In this document: positions 42,180-52,240 of the stretch, piece after piece
How positions within the stretch are numbered: the first letter of the stretch is position 1
Layout: each line of letters starts with the position of its first letter
Assembly: GCF_022012415.1 (NCBI RefSeq)
Contig: NZ_JAKLTR010000005.1
Span: 248,001 to 312,000, forward strand
Reading direction: 5' to 3'
Source: Terrimonas ginsenosidimutans
Lineage (GTDB): Bacteria; Bacteroidota; Bacteroidia; Chitinophagales; Chitinophagaceae
DNA length: 64,000 nt
Made by a program: the position numbers and the translations under genes
The notes under the pieces: generated by a model
The model's input: only the letters and a program-made list of their open reading frames with translations
What the model was told of the DNA's origin: nothing
Database searches by the model: none

Positions 42180-43229
42180 ATGAAATATCTAAGCTTCCTT
42201 CTCGCCCTTGTCTTCATCACTTCAACTGCTGATGCAAGAATCTGGAGGATCAACAATAACATTGGGATCAACGCTGATTTTACCACCTTTCATGAAGCTG
42301 TCAATTCCAGTAGTGTTGTAGCTGGCGATACATTGTATTTTGAACCAAGCACGACAGACTACCAGACCAACTCGATCTCCGTTTCCAAACGCCTGGTGAT
42401 GATCGGACCTGGATATTTCCTCGACCCTTCGAATACATTTTCCCCGGGAAACCCAAATTTACAGGTTGCTACAGCCGACGTGCGTCTGGGTTTCTTCAGA
42501 ATCGACGCAGGCGGTGAAGGTTCAAAGATCCTCGGTTTGTCGATAGTGGGCGGTGTATACCTTAATGCAACGGCTGATATTGTATTTGAAAGAAACATTT
42601 TTGGAGGATATGTGCATTTCGAAGCCGGAACTGTTAATAATGTCACGTTCCGCAAGAATTTCTTTTACGGAAACGCAGTTGGTAATTCGTCTTCCGTTAC
42701 CATAACAAATTTTGTTTGTGAGAATAATATTTTCTACAACAATGGACATATTTCCCTCGACAGACTTTCCGGTACGGGCAATATTTTCCGGAACAATAGT
42801 GCCCTGAACGGTGGGAATGGTTTTGTGCTGGTGAACACTTACATCGCCAATAATATCTTCGGTACTTACGGTGCGTCTGTGCTCACAAATTCAACGGTGA
42901 AGAATAATTTCTTCCAGATGAATCAGCCTCTCTCGGGCACTGCAACCAACAATGTGGTCAGCCAGGATATGACGGCTGTTTTTGTAGCCGGAACAACCGG
43001 TAGTTTTGATTCACGTCTCGCGCTGAAAGCAGGTTCCCCGGCAATCGGTGCTGGTCTTACCGTTGGTTCAGTTGTATCCCCCAACTGTGGTGCTTATGGT
43101 GGCCCCGACCCCTACAAACTCTCAGGGATCCCGAATATTCCCACGATCTATACACTAACAGTACCGACGTCAATTCCATCCGGTACCGCCACAATGAATG
43201 TGACATTCAGTACGAGAAACAATAACTAA
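42180..43229 (+). CDS. Secreted right-handed beta-helix protein
   Basis: 349 residues from the ATG at 42180, where the signal peptide MKYLSFLLALVFITSTADA begins. The body has repeated short N-rich turns (VFERNIFGGYVHF, VTFRKNFFYGNAVG, FVCENNIFYNNG, YIANNIFGTYG, TVKNNFFQMN), the pattern of a parallel beta-helix as in surface adhesins or carbohydrate-active proteins. No catalytic residues recognised and no T9SS sorting domain at the C-terminus. Lies 101 nt before the large T9SS gene; it could be cotranscribed. Confidence 0.8.
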   Translation: MKYLSFLLALVFITSTADARIWRINNNIGINADFTTFHEAVNSSSVVAGDTLYFEPSTTDYQTNSISVSKRLVMIGPGYFLDPSNTFSPGNPNLQVATADVRLGFFRIDAGGEGSKILGLSIVGGVYLNATADIVFERNIFGGYVHFEAGTVNNVTFRKNFFYGNAVGNSSSVTITNFVCENNIFYNNGHISLDRLSGTGNIFRNNSALNGGNGFVLVNTYIANNIFGTYGASVLTNSTVKNNFFQMNQPLSGTATNNVVSQDMTAVFVAGTTGSFDSRLALKAGSPAIGAGLTVGSVVSPNCGAYGGPDPYKLSGIPNIPTIYTLTVPTSIPSGTATMNVTFSTRNNN

Positions 43230-43330
43230 GGTTCAGCCTTCTGAGCGGCAGCAGGTATCCGTGCAGTAAATAGCTGCCGGAATACTTGTGTGCATTTGTC
43301 ATTCGCATTCATTCGCGTAAATCTTCAGTG

Positions 43331-46300
43331 ATGAAATATCTATACATACTTCTTCTGCTAACCTGTTCCGTTGGGGTGTTGCAGGCGCAGGACCCGGCGT
43401 ATCCATCAGCACCTGCTGCGGTATTACAGATCACGGCTGCGGAATATTTTATTGATTCCGACCCGGGATCAGGCAACGCAACGGTAATACCTTTAACGCC
43501 CGGTGTTAATATCAATAACCTTGCGGCTTCTATCAATATATCGGGGCTTGCCAATGGCCTGCATCGTTTGTATATCCGGACCCGCAGTGCGGAAGGTAAA
43601 TGGAGTATTACATCCGTAAAAGATTTTCTTTACGATGCTGATGTTGTTTATCATGCAGCTCCTCCGGCCGCACAGAACATTATTGCGGCCGAATATTTCA
43701 TTGACACCGATCCCGGAAACGGGAATGGTACAGCCATTGCAATTGCCCCGGGAGTCTCTATGGCTGACGTTCCGGTAGCAGTAAATACAGGATCATTGAC
43801 AACAGGTGTACATCGCCTGTATATACGCGTTAAGAATGCGGAAGGCTCATGGAGCTTAACAAGCGTGAAAGACTTCGTAGTTGATTTTGATTTCAACTAT
43901 CCTTCGCCTCCCCCGGCTGCGCAGAACCTTACTGCCGCAGAATATTTTATTGATACAGATCCGGGTTTTGGTAATGGTACACAGATCGCCATTACTCCTG
44001 GTACGGATATCGCCAGTCAAACGACTGCGATCAATACTGCATCGCTGGCCTTAGGCACCCATCGGCTGTATATCCGGCTCCGGAATAATGAAGGCAGCTG
44101 GTCGCTGGTAAGCGTAAAAGAATTTATAGTAGACAGTGAAGTAGCTTATCCCGTCGCTCCGCCTGCTGCGCAAAACGTCATCGCCGCAGAATATTTTATC
44201 AATACAGATCCCGGAGCCGGCAATGGAACTGCTATTGCATTAACGGCGGGTACGGACGTGCAGAATATTCCGGTTGCTGTAAATACGGCTGGTTTGTCCG
44301 CAGGAACACATCATTTGTTTATCCGGACGCGCAACCAGGAGGGACGCTGGAGTATCACTCAACACGCATCTTTTGTAACCAGTCTGATCACCTTATCGGA
44401 AGATACGATACTGTTTAGCAACACGCCGGTCAATATTGCTAACGTAAAGCAACTGGTAATAAAAAATGAAAGCAATACTATCCAGACCATAACCGGGATC
44501 GCGGTGGCTTCTCCATTTACTACAGATGGTGCTGGAACCGTGACCATCCCTGCGGGCGGGTCGGATACGATCAACGTGATCTTCACTCCAACCGCCGCGC
44601 AGTTATATGAAGAGACCATGACCCTCCAAACTTCTGCAGGAAACTTTGAGGTGTTACTGTCCGGAGCCGGTATTTCACAGGCATTATCCTGGAGCATAGA
44701 TCCTGCCACAGGACATGATTATGGTGCCGTAGCAACGGGTACATCTTCCGTATATAATTTCACGATCCGGAATACAGGCAACGTTCCCGTCATTCTTTCA
44801 TCCGTTACAAGCAATGATGCCGCCTTTGTACCGGTATTTACTCCCGGCACCAGCATTGCGTCCAATGCAGGCATCACATTGCCGGTAACATTTACGCCAA
44901 CGGCTGTTGCTTCTTATACAGCGCAATTGAAGATCAATTCCTCAACAACAGGGCTCGATTCCGTTACGGCATCATTGAGTGGAACCGGATATACTCCCGG
45001 CGCTCCTCCTGTACTGCGTTTCCCTTCCGCACCTCCTTATCATTCTGTCAGCGGCGTGAACGCTGAAGCGGGCCAAACCGGATTGTATACATACAAGATC
45101 GTTTACCGGTCGGCAAACAACCGTGCGCCGGGCGCTGGCTTCCCTAAAGTTGGAATTGACAGAAATGGAGATGGCGACTTCAATGATCTGGATGAAGGGC
45201 AGTTCCAGATGAGCAAAGAGGGAAACAACACGGATTATATAACCGGCGTTACGTATGCCTATACAGTGGAGCACGCTCAATATACCAGCACGCTTGGCTA
45301 CCGCTTCTTCGCAAATGATGATCTGGGCAATGCTGCCACGACCGTCGACGTCGCCTATAAGGCCGGGCCAGTCATCACCTATCAACTGCTCGATCTTAAG
45401 ATCTTTGCAAATGATATTTCGTTCAGTGCCGCTAATCCTTTGCCCGGCGATGTATTCACTCTGTCTGCAAATATCACTAACAGCTCTGCGTATACTGCAA
45501 CGAATGTTCCGGTGAAATTTTACAGGGATACGATCCTGTTCGATAGTGCGGTTATTCCGGTTGTTGCTCCATTCAGCAGGACAACCATTACCAAGGCGAT
45601 AAGCTTTGCAACGGATGGTTTTTATCCGGTAAAGGTATGGATCGATAGTGCGCGTACGCTTAGCGAGTCAAATGTCCTGAACAACTATGCGATCAGGCCG
45701 ATCGTGGTAGGAACGGTAACGCTTCCGGGAGGCATTAATGTCAATGGGCTTTCGGCTACAGTGCAGAAATGTCCGTTGAGGGTGGTGATAACCGGCAGGG
45801 CTGATTACTACGGTATAGCAAATCCTACCCCAGTGGCTGGTGCGGAAGTGAAGATCAATACAGGGTCGCAGATCTATACAACAACGACGAATGCGGATGG
45901 TACGTTCAGCTACCTGTTGAATAATCCGGCATGCGGTGGTACGCTTTCTTTCCAGGCAACAGTGACCGACTTTACATTTACCAGTCAGCCGCGATCCGGA
46001 AATGTTGCCGTTGCATGTCCCGGTGCAAATGACTGTGTACCTGTGGTACAACCAGGCATCAATGTGACTTCAGCGTTCAGCTCACAACCCTGTGCGCAAA
46101 CGGTTGGCAGCACAGGTGGCGTAAACGTGGTGGTTACTTATCGCCCAAGAAACCTGGCTAACTTCTGGTGCAACTGGGATCAGATCCTGAAAGACACGGT
46201 GAAGATCTATCACAATGGTGTACTTATTCAAACATACACCAGTGCTGATGGCACAACGAGTCCGGGTGCTGTTAAAACCTTCCCGGTAAACATTACACTC

Positions 46301-49231
46301 AATGCAAGCGGTCCGAATGTGATCGAAGCAAGACAGACCTATATCTATAATGAGTTCTACGAGATCCCTGGTGCATTCTATAAAGGGTTGATGATCCCGA
46401 TGTCTGGTCAGGGAACCACTACATTGATGGCCGAACCGAAACTGCCTGATCTGACGATACAGGATTTCCGCCAGACCAGCTTCAGAACATTCGTATACAG
46501 GAATGCGAATATCGCCTGCGAAGACGCGGGGCAGCATACCGTTCGGGTATACGATTCTATCCCGGGATCCGGATCATGGATATTGCTCAAAGAGGACATC
46601 GTTGCTTCTCTTGGCGCACTGGATTCCCGCAGCTTCGGCTTCGACGGATCGGCACTGGCATTCGGAGAGCATTTTATTAAGATCATTACCGATGAAGAAA
46701 CCGCCATTGCTGAAAAAAGCGAAAGCAATAACCAGTTCGTTACTTCGATCTTTATACCCCGCCCGGATCTTACTGTCGGCGTGATCAAACCGGATATCTC
46801 CAACGCGGGCATCGGCTCCCAGGTGAAATTCACTGCGAATATTAAGAATTCAGGAACGCAGGCCGGGACATTCCGGGTAATATTCATGGCAAACGGAACA
46901 CCTGTCGGAAGTAAGATCGTGGTGCCGGGTGTAGGCGAGAGAGATTCGATTCCGGTTACATCCGATGCGTATACCGTTACAACGCTGGATAAGGATTGTC
47001 CGGTAGTGATCAATGTTATGGCGGATGTTGACGGACAGGTCACTGAATCTGCTGAGAACAATAATGCATCATCTGTGTTGTTTGGTGCTGATATCGTTCC
47101 GCTGATGCTGCCAGGCGAAGTTGGGTCTGCATCGAACCCGATCGTTGTGCGCGTAAGCTCCCCGAAAACTTTCTATCCATTGATCAGGAACACCGGCACA
47201 AGGGATGTAACGGGTATTGATCTGAAATTTGTGTATAACGGGACAACGATCGGCAGGGATAGTATTGGTCTTCTTAAAGCGGGCCAGGCATTCTTCGCTC
47301 CTGCCTCATTTACTCAGTCCTTTACAAACCCGGGAAATTATGTAGTGCAGGTGATTGCAGATACAGCAAATGCTGTTTGTGAGATCAGTGAATCAAACAA
47401 TGAAGGCACCTATCATATCAAAGTGGTCGATAGCAACCCTGACCTTGAAGTTTTATCACAGTATATTTCACCGGGCAGTCTGAATCCGCAACCCGGTCAG
47501 TCGGTTACACTGGTCGGTACTGTAAGGAATGCTGGGCTTAAACCAACTCCGGGAAGTGTACTCCGCTTTATGGTAGATGAAGTTCAGTTAGGTGATGATG
47601 TGAATGTAAATGCGTTATTACCTGGACAGGACACAACGGTTGCAGCTACTGCCACATACTCCTCCGTTTTCCCCGGCGTGAAATTGATGAAGATCGTCGT
47701 TGATCCCGCACAGACAGTGACCGAGGAACGGGAAGATAATAATGAAGCAACGCGCACACTTATCGTTGGTGACGCCCCTGATCTCGCTAAAAAGCCGCTG
47801 AATGCGATCCGTTTTGAGTCAGGGTTCAGGGCAGGTGACAGTGTGCTGATACATTATGCCATCATCAACAATGGTTCACTTGAAGGAAAGGCCTGGGTCC
47901 GATTTATGGTGCTTGATCAGTTAAATGGAGTGATCGGAATGGACAGTGTCCGGTTCTCACTGGGAAAAGGCCGCGATACCGTGATCAGTAAAATGATGAA
48001 GGTAGACGTGAACAGGGGAAGCATCATTGCCCGCATCGTGAACTGTGAGCCGATCGAATATGATCTTACCAATAATACCGACACGCTTGCCTTCAGCAAT
48101 GTGGTGATGCTTACCCGAAACCTGACAGTAAATGGCGATCTCGATATGAAGAAAGGCATTACGGAAGAATTGCCGGAATGGATCGGAGGTAAGCTGATCC
48201 TGGGAGATTTTGATCTTGAAGTGAATGGTGTGGTAGTGAATTTTGACAGCACACATTTCGTGATCACTGACGGACTGGGCCGCTTACGCCTTGCAAATAA
48301 TAATACGGTCAATGTATTCCCTGTCGGACCTTCGGAATTCAGCAGCAACTTTGCGAAGCTGACCAATACCGGTACTTCGGATCATTTCAGTATGCGCGTT
48401 GTTCCATTTGTTTTGTTGAACGGCACAACCGGCGATACCGTAAGAACCGGTAACGTGAACCGCACCTGGCTGATCAACGAAGCTGTAACCGGGGGCAGCG
48501 ACGTAACGCTGGAACTATTCTGGTATCAACCCGATGAGCAGCCTGGTTTTGCACCGATGACATCACGGCTTGGGCATTATGTATCGAACGCATGGTTGCC
48601 TGGAGCAATGGGGTCTCCATCGCAGGATTCAGCAGGAAGATTCAGTCGCTTCCACAATGGCTATAATGGATTCTCGCCATTTATTGTGACCAGTGGAACC
48701 GGTGTTGCCCTTCCGGTTGAACTGCTCTCTTTTGAAGCTGTTCTGCAGGGAGACAGATCATTGCTGAAATGGAAAACAAGCGATGAAGTGAATAGCAGCC
48801 ACTTTGAGATCCAGCATAGCCTGAATGGCCGGCAGTTCAGCGAGGTCGGTCGTTTGTCAACCCATAATACGGTTGGTGTCTTCAGCTATCAGTTTGTACA
48901 TCAAATGCCGCAGTCAGGAACCAACTACTATCGCCTGAAAATGGTCGATATCGATGGAAGTTTCACCTATTCGCCGGTAAGAGAACTGGTGGTCAGCGCA
49001 TCTACTGTGTTGCAAGTGTATCCTAACCCCGCCAAACATGTTGTTACGGTCAAAGGAATTCAACCAAATGGAATCGTCCAGCTGGTATCACTTGATGGCA
49101 AAATGGTGAAGCAATTAAATACGTCCGATACCATGATGAGTATAAACCTGGATGATCTTCCGGCCGGTGCCTATGTACTTATTTACCGGAATAATGGACT
49201 GTATCAACAGATCAAACTTATCAGGGAGTAA
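43331..49231 (+). CDS. Large T9SS surface protein with tandem repeats and CARDB domains
   Basis: 1,966 residues from the ATG at 43331; the signal peptide ends near GVLQAQ. Residues about 30-350 are four 83-residue repeats (AAEYFIDTDPG ... HRLYIR ... EGSWS). Next are two Ig-like ASH/DUF1573-type domains with VTFTPTAVASYTAQL-type ends. Several CARDB-like beta-sandwiches follow (LSESNVLNNYAI, VTESAENNNAS, ISESNNEGTYHIKV, VTEEREDNNEA: the conserved ExNN ends). The last 80 residues (LQVYPNPAKHVV ... PAGAYVLIYRN ... KLIRE) are a type A T9SS signal. Likely an exported adhesin or scaffold. Confidence 0.9.
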   Translation: MKYLYILLLLTCSVGVLQAQDPAYPSAPAAVLQITAAEYFIDSDPGSGNATVIPLTPGVNINNLAASINISGLANGLHRLYIRTRSAEGKWSITSVKDFLYDADVVYHAAPPAAQNIIAAEYFIDTDPGNGNGTAIAIAPGVSMADVPVAVNTGSLTTGVHRLYIRVKNAEGSWSLTSVKDFVVDFDFNYPSPPPAAQNLTAAEYFIDTDPGFGNGTQIAITPGTDIASQTTAINTASLALGTHRLYIRLRNNEGSWSLVSVKEFIVDSEVAYPVAPPAAQNVIAAEYFINTDPGAGNGTAIALTAGTDVQNIPVAVNTAGLSAGTHHLFIRTRNQEGRWSITQHASFVTSLITLSEDTILFSNTPVNIANVKQLVIKNESNTIQTITGIAVASPFTTDGAGTVTIPAGGSDTINVIFTPTAAQLYEETMTLQTSAGNFEVLLSGAGISQALSWSIDPATGHDYGAVATGTSSVYNFTIRNTGNVPVILSSVTSNDAAFVPVFTPGTSIASNAGITLPVTFTPTAVASYTAQLKINSSTTGLDSVTASLSGTGYTPGAPPVLRFPSAPPYHSVSGVNAEAGQTGLYTYKIVYRSANNRAPGAGFPKVGIDRNGDGDFNDLDEGQFQMSKEGNNTDYITGVTYAYTVEHAQYTSTLGYRFFANDDLGNAATTVDVAYKAGPVITYQLLDLKIFANDISFSAANPLPGDVFTLSANITNSSAYTATNVPVKFYRDTILFDSAVIPVVAPFSRTTITKAISFATDGFYPVKVWIDSARTLSESNVLNNYAIRPIVVGTVTLPGGINVNGLSATVQKCPLRVVITGRADYYGIANPTPVAGAEVKINTGSQIYTTTTNADGTFSYLLNNPACGGTLSFQATVTDFTFTSQPRSGNVAVACPGANDCVPVVQPGINVTSAFSSQPCAQTVGSTGGVNVVVTYRPRNLANFWCNWDQILKDTVKIYHNGVLIQTYTSADGTTSPGAVKTFPVNITLNASGPNVIEARQTYIYNEFYEIPGAFYKGLMIPMSGQGTTTLMAEPKLPDLTIQDFRQTSFRTFVYRNANIACEDAGQHTVRVYDSIPGSGSWILLKEDIVASLGALDSRSFGFDGSALAFGEHFIKIITDEETAIAEKSESNNQFVTSIFIPRPDLTVGVIKPDISNAGIGSQVKFTANIKNSGTQAGTFRVIFMANGTPVGSKIVVPGVGERDSIPVTSDAYTVTTLDKDCPVVINVMADVDGQVTESAENNNASSVLFGADIVPLMLPGEVGSASNPIVVRVSSPKTFYPLIRNTGTRDVTGIDLKFVYNGTTIGRDSIGLLKAGQAFFAPASFTQSFTNPGNYVVQVIADTANAVCEISESNNEGTYHIKVVDSNPDLEVLSQYISPGSLNPQPGQSVTLVGTVRNAGLKPTPGSVLRFMVDEVQLGDDVNVNALLPGQDTTVAATATYSSVFPGVKLMKIVVDPAQTVTEEREDNNEATRTLIVGDAPDLAKKPLNAIRFESGFRAGDSVLIHYAIINNGSLEGKAWVRFMVLDQLNGVIGMDSVRFSLGKGRDTVISKMMKVDVNRGSIIARIVNCEPIEYDLTNNTDTLAFSNVVMLTRNLTVNGDLDMKKGITEELPEWIGGKLILGDFDLEVNGVVVNFDSTHFVITDGLGRLRLANNNTVNVFPVGPSEFSSNFAKLTNTGTSDHFSMRVVPFVLLNGTTGDTVRTGNVNRTWLINEAVTGGSDVTLELFWYQPDEQPGFAPMTSRLGHYVSNAWLPGAMGSPSQDSAGRFSRFHNGYNGFSPFIVTSGTGVALPVELLSFEAVLQGDRSLLKWKTSDEVNSSHFEIQHSLNGRQFSEVGRLSTHNTVGVFSYQFVHQMPQSGTNYYRLKMVDIDGSFTYSPVRELVVSASTVLQVYPNPAKHVVTVKGIQPNGIVQLVSLDGKMVKQLNTSDTMMSINLDDLPAGAYVLIYRNNGLYQQIKLIRE
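43436..44431 (+). repeat. Four coding repeats with exact 249-bp period
   Basis: The codon pair for AE of AAEYFI recurs at 43439, 43688, 43937 and 44186, spaced exactly 249 bp (83 codons) apart with no indel. The third and fourth are closest in protein sequence. The period is inside the large T9SS gene. Confidence 0.85.
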
Positions 49232-49263
49232 ATTTAATACAACCGGCGCTGGTTGACAGTTCG

Positions 49264-49285
49264 AACCGGCCCGGTTATTTTTATA
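49264..49285 (+). terminator. Weak terminator after the large T9SS gene
   Basis: AACCG / CGGTT with a 3-nt loop followed by TTATTTTTA; short stem. Confidence 0.4.
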
Positions 49286-49304
49286 AGACAAACAAACTTA
49301 TTTT

Positions 49305-49337
49305 TTTGTGCAGTTATTTGCTTCCGTCTTATCTTTG
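49305..49337 (+). promoter_or_regulatory. cydAB promoter
   Basis: -33 TTTG at 49305-49308 and -7 TATCTTTG at 49330-49337, 21 nt apart. Transcription would start near 49342, leaving a leader of nearly 90 nt that holds a tiny open frame and a terminator hairpin. Confidence 0.7.
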
Positions 49338-49345
49338 CGGAACGT

Positions 49346-49378
49346 ATGAGCAACGACTTCTATCATATCATCAAATAA
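49346..49378 (+). CDS. Possible leader peptide of cydAB
   Basis: Ten codons, ATG at 49346, reading MSNDFYHIIK with a double stop TAATAA that runs straight into the terminator hairpin at 49380. Its position, just after the expected transcription start and just before a terminator ahead of cydA, is that of an attenuation leader peptide. There is no run of one amino acid, so ribosome stalling is not obvious. Could be chance. Confidence 0.35.
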   Translation: MSNDFYHIIK

Positions 49379-49379
49379 T

Positions 49380-49410
49380 AAAAAAGGCGAACAATTTGTT
49401 CGCTTTTTTT
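49380..49410 (+). terminator. Terminator hairpin in the cydA leader
   Basis: GCGAAC / GTTCGC extended by A-T pairs on both sides, loop AATTT, ending in seven T (49404-49410), 20 nt before the cydA ATG. It lies downstream of the cydAB promoter, so transcription of cydAB must read through it. Confidence 0.8.
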
Positions 49411-49429
49411 ATGTCAAAAAATAACGGTT

Positions 49430-50812
49430 ATGGATGTTGAAATTCTGTCCCGTATCCAATTCGCTTTTACTATTTCTTTCCATTACATCTATCCGCCATT
49501 GAGTATTGGGTTAGGGCTTGCGTTGGTGATCATGGAGGGAAGGTACCTGAGAACGGGTAATCCTGTGTATGAGAAGATGACCCGTTTCTGGATCAGGATC
49601 TTTGCATTGATCTTTGGAATTGGCGTGGCAACGGGTATCATTATGGAATTCGAGTTTGGTACGAACTGGGCGGTTTATTCAAAGTACGTCGGAGATATTT
49701 TCGGAAGCGCATTAGCTGCAGAAGGCATATTTGCGTTTGCACTGGAGAGCGGATTTCTGGGGATACTTTTGTTTGGCTGGAACAGGGTGGGACCGAAGGT
49801 GCATTTCTTTTCAACGGTGATGGTATTTCTTGGATCGATGTTCAGTGCCGTATGGATCGTTGTAGCAAATAGCTGGCAGCAAACACCGACGGGCTATCAT
49901 ATAGTTGGAGATGGCATGAATGCAAGGGCCGAGATCACTGATTTCTGGGCGATGGTGTTCAACCCTTCGAGTGTTGACCGCCTTACGCATACATGGCTGG
50001 GCGCATTTCTGGCGGGTTCATTCCTTGTGCTTAGTGTGAATGCTTATTACATATTGAAGAAGAAACATCTGGAGATCGCGAAGCCCGCTTTCAAGATCGC
50101 CTTATCAATTGCACTGGTAAGCTCTCTTTGCCAGTTATTGTCTGGGCACAGCAGTGCGGATGGTGTTGCCAAATATCAGCCTGCAAAGCTGGCGGCCATG
50201 GAAGGACATTTTGATAGCAGTGGTGCTGCAAGTATGTACCTGTTTGGGTGGGTGGATAAGAAAGAACAGAAAACAACAGGGTTGGCGATACCCGGTGGAT
50301 TATCGTTCCTTGTTCACCAGGATTTCAAAGCTCCTGTTACAGGATTGAATGCGTTTAAACCGGAAGACAGGCCTGGCCAGGTGAATGCCGTGTTTCAGTT
50401 TTATCATATCATGATCGCAATAGGAATGGCGCTGATCGCACTTACGGTATATGCATCATGGCTTTGGTGGAAGGGAAAGCTATTTGATAAGCGATGGCTG
50501 ATGCTGGTTTTCGCGTGGGCTGTTCTGCTTCCGCAAATTGGTAACCAGGTGGGGTGGTTTACCGCTGAGATGGGACGTCAGCCATGGATCGTATATGGTC
50601 TGCTCAGAACATCCGATGGCCTGTCCAAGAATGTAAAGGCTGAACAGGTGATGTTTTCCCTGATACTCTTCACGCTGGTCTATTCCACATTGTTTGTTTT
50701 GTTTCTCTATTTATTGAATAAGAAAATAAAACATGGACCGGTGGATTACAATACTCCGGAGCATATAGATGAATCGAGTAAACGGGACAACCCGATCTTG
50801 CAGCATGATTAA
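49430..50812 (+). CDS. cydA: Cytochrome bd ubiquinol oxidase subunit I
   Basis: 460 residues with nine or so membrane helices. Oxidises quinol and reduces O2 to water in the inner membrane. The heme ligand His18 (SFHYIYPPLSIG) matches His19 of E. coli. The quinol-binding part AKYQPAKLAAMEGHF is present. The C-terminal signature EMGRQPWIVYGLLRT is intact. It is shorter than E. coli CydA, as in the short-Q-loop type. cydB follows 23 nt later. A second ATG at 49411 starts a 9-codon frame that overlaps the cydA start. Confidence 0.96.
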   Translation: MDVEILSRIQFAFTISFHYIYPPLSIGLGLALVIMEGRYLRTGNPVYEKMTRFWIRIFALIFGIGVATGIIMEFEFGTNWAVYSKYVGDIFGSALAAEGIFAFALESGFLGILLFGWNRVGPKVHFFSTVMVFLGSMFSAVWIVVANSWQQTPTGYHIVGDGMNARAEITDFWAMVFNPSSVDRLTHTWLGAFLAGSFLVLSVNAYYILKKKHLEIAKPAFKIALSIALVSSLCQLLSGHSSADGVAKYQPAKLAAMEGHFDSSGAASMYLFGWVDKKEQKTTGLAIPGGLSFLVHQDFKAPVTGLNAFKPEDRPGQVNAVFQFYHIMIAIGMALIALTVYASWLWWKGKLFDKRWLMLVFAWAVLLPQIGNQVGWFTAEMGRQPWIVYGLLRTSDGLSKNVKAEQVMFSLILFTLVYSTLFVLFLYLLNKKIKHGPVDYNTPEHIDESSKRDNPILQHD

Positions 50813-50835
50813 TCAATACGTATATTAATATTTGT

Positions 50836-51870
50836 ATGGAAACATTTTTAGGGTTAGACTATAATGTTTGGTGGTTCCTTGTTTTTGGGGGAGTCATTTC
50901 TGGATACGCTATTCTGGACGGATTTGATTTAGGCGCCGGCGCGTTGCATTTGTTCCTGAAGAAAGAGCAAAGCAGAAGGATCGCTTTGAATGCGATCGGT
51001 CCGATCTGGGATGGTAATGAAGTATGGCTGGTGATCGGAGGAGGAGCGTTGTTCGCAGGTTTTCCTGTAGCCTATGCTGCTATCTTTTCAGCATTCTATA
51101 TCCCCTTTTTTATATTCCTGATCGGATTGATCTGGCGGGCGGTTGCTATTGAGTTCAGAAGTAAAGAGCCGGGAAAGATCTGGCGGCTTACCTGGGACTT
51201 TGTGTATTCATTTGCCTGTATCGTCATTGCGCTGTCCCTTGGTTTGATGCTTGGAAATGTTGCGCTGGGTCTTCCGCTTAATCCGGAAAAAGAATTTACC
51301 GGTAACTGGCTGAGTTTCTTCAATCCTTTTTCCATACTTGTTGCCATTACAACACTCGCGCTTTTTATGATGCATGGAGCGATCTACCTGGCGATGAAAA
51401 CGGAGAATCGCTTATATACAAAGCTGACGATACTGGCGAAGAAGTTTACGGTCTTTTTCGTGGTGAGCTTTGTGATCACTACCGTGTATACATTGTTGTA
51501 TGTTCCGCATCTGAGCGACCGCGTAAGGTCTAATCCGCCTTTCTTTGTTTTTCCATTGATCATGATGCTTGCTATTGCGAATATACCCAGGCTGTTGAAT
51601 AAAGGAAAATACCGTCATGCTTTTGCGAGCTCCTGTATCACGATCGCATCTTTGCTGATACTTGTGGCAATTGAAGTATTTCCTAATCTTTTGTATGCCA
51701 CAAACAATGCAGCGAACAGTATCACGATCCATAATGCAGCTTCGTCTCCGAAAACGATGAAAATATTACTGACGATCGCGGTGATAGGGACGCCGCTTGT
51801 TGCTATTTATACCAGCTTTGTTTTCTGGACATTTAAGGGGAAGGTGAAGCTTGATGAAATGAGCTATTAA
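50836..51870 (+). CDS. cydB: Cytochrome bd ubiquinol oxidase subunit II
   Basis: 344 residues, eight or so membrane helices. Signature DGFDLGAGALHLF near the N-terminus and GPIWDGNEVWLVIGGGALFAGFP, both conserved in CydB. Pairs with CydA in the same operon. No cydX-type small subunit can be seen after it: the stop is directly followed by CGCGAATG-type tandem words (51871-51910). Confidence 0.96.
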   Translation: METFLGLDYNVWWFLVFGGVISGYAILDGFDLGAGALHLFLKKEQSRRIALNAIGPIWDGNEVWLVIGGGALFAGFPVAYAAIFSAFYIPFFIFLIGLIWRAVAIEFRSKEPGKIWRLTWDFVYSFACIVIALSLGLMLGNVALGLPLNPEKEFTGNWLSFFNPFSILVAITTLALFMMHGAIYLAMKTENRLYTKLTILAKKFTVFFVVSFVITTVYTLLYVPHLSDRVRSNPPFFVFPLIMMLAIANIPRLLNKGKYRHAFASSCITIASLLILVAIEVFPNLLYATNNAANSITIHNAASSPKTMKILLTIAVIGTPLVAIYTSFVFWTFKGKVKLDEMSY

Positions 51871-51910
51871 TACGAATGGGCGCAAATGGACGCGAATGAG
51901 CGCGAATGGG
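51871..51910. repeat. One-armed tandem-word repeat after cydB
   Basis: Four or so words of the type ACGCGAATG / GCGCAAATG start at the first base after the cydB stop. They are the same word type as at 10017-10100. No inverted partner was found nearby. Confidence 0.7.
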
Positions 51911-52002
51911 TCGTTTACCAGGCGGGGAGTATCGGAGATTTAAGACATTTGTCAGGTTCTGGCATTCAGAGCGACCCCGGCTCTGCCTTCCGAAAGCAGC
52001 AT

Positions 52003-52221
52003 CACATTTTTCTTTTTATATGACCGAATAATTTCTTGATAGTCTGATGGCGTAGGGGAACGCGGCGGCGATACGCGACGTACGCGGCGAATACAAAGTC
52101 TGCCATGGTTGTTTTCGCTGCGTACGTCGCGTATCGCCGCGTCCGCCGCGGTCCCCTACGCCATTCAAATACTTATGGGTACACGGTAGCCTGAAAGGGA
52201 GATTTAGAGGGGCCCTACGCC
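52003..52221 (-). repeat. Dispersed palindromic element, copy 2
   Basis: 219 bp, inverted relative to copy 1 (18869-19095) and alike along its whole length, including both flanks (CTATCAAGAAATTATTCGG and TACCGTGTACCCATAAG on the minus strand). The inner palindrome is 52048-52163; its arms differ by one 6-bp indel. Together with the tandem words it fills most of the 444-bp gap between cydB and the next gene; I find no coding frame there. Confidence 0.88.
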
Positions 52222-52240
52222 CCCAACTTTACCAAAGCGC

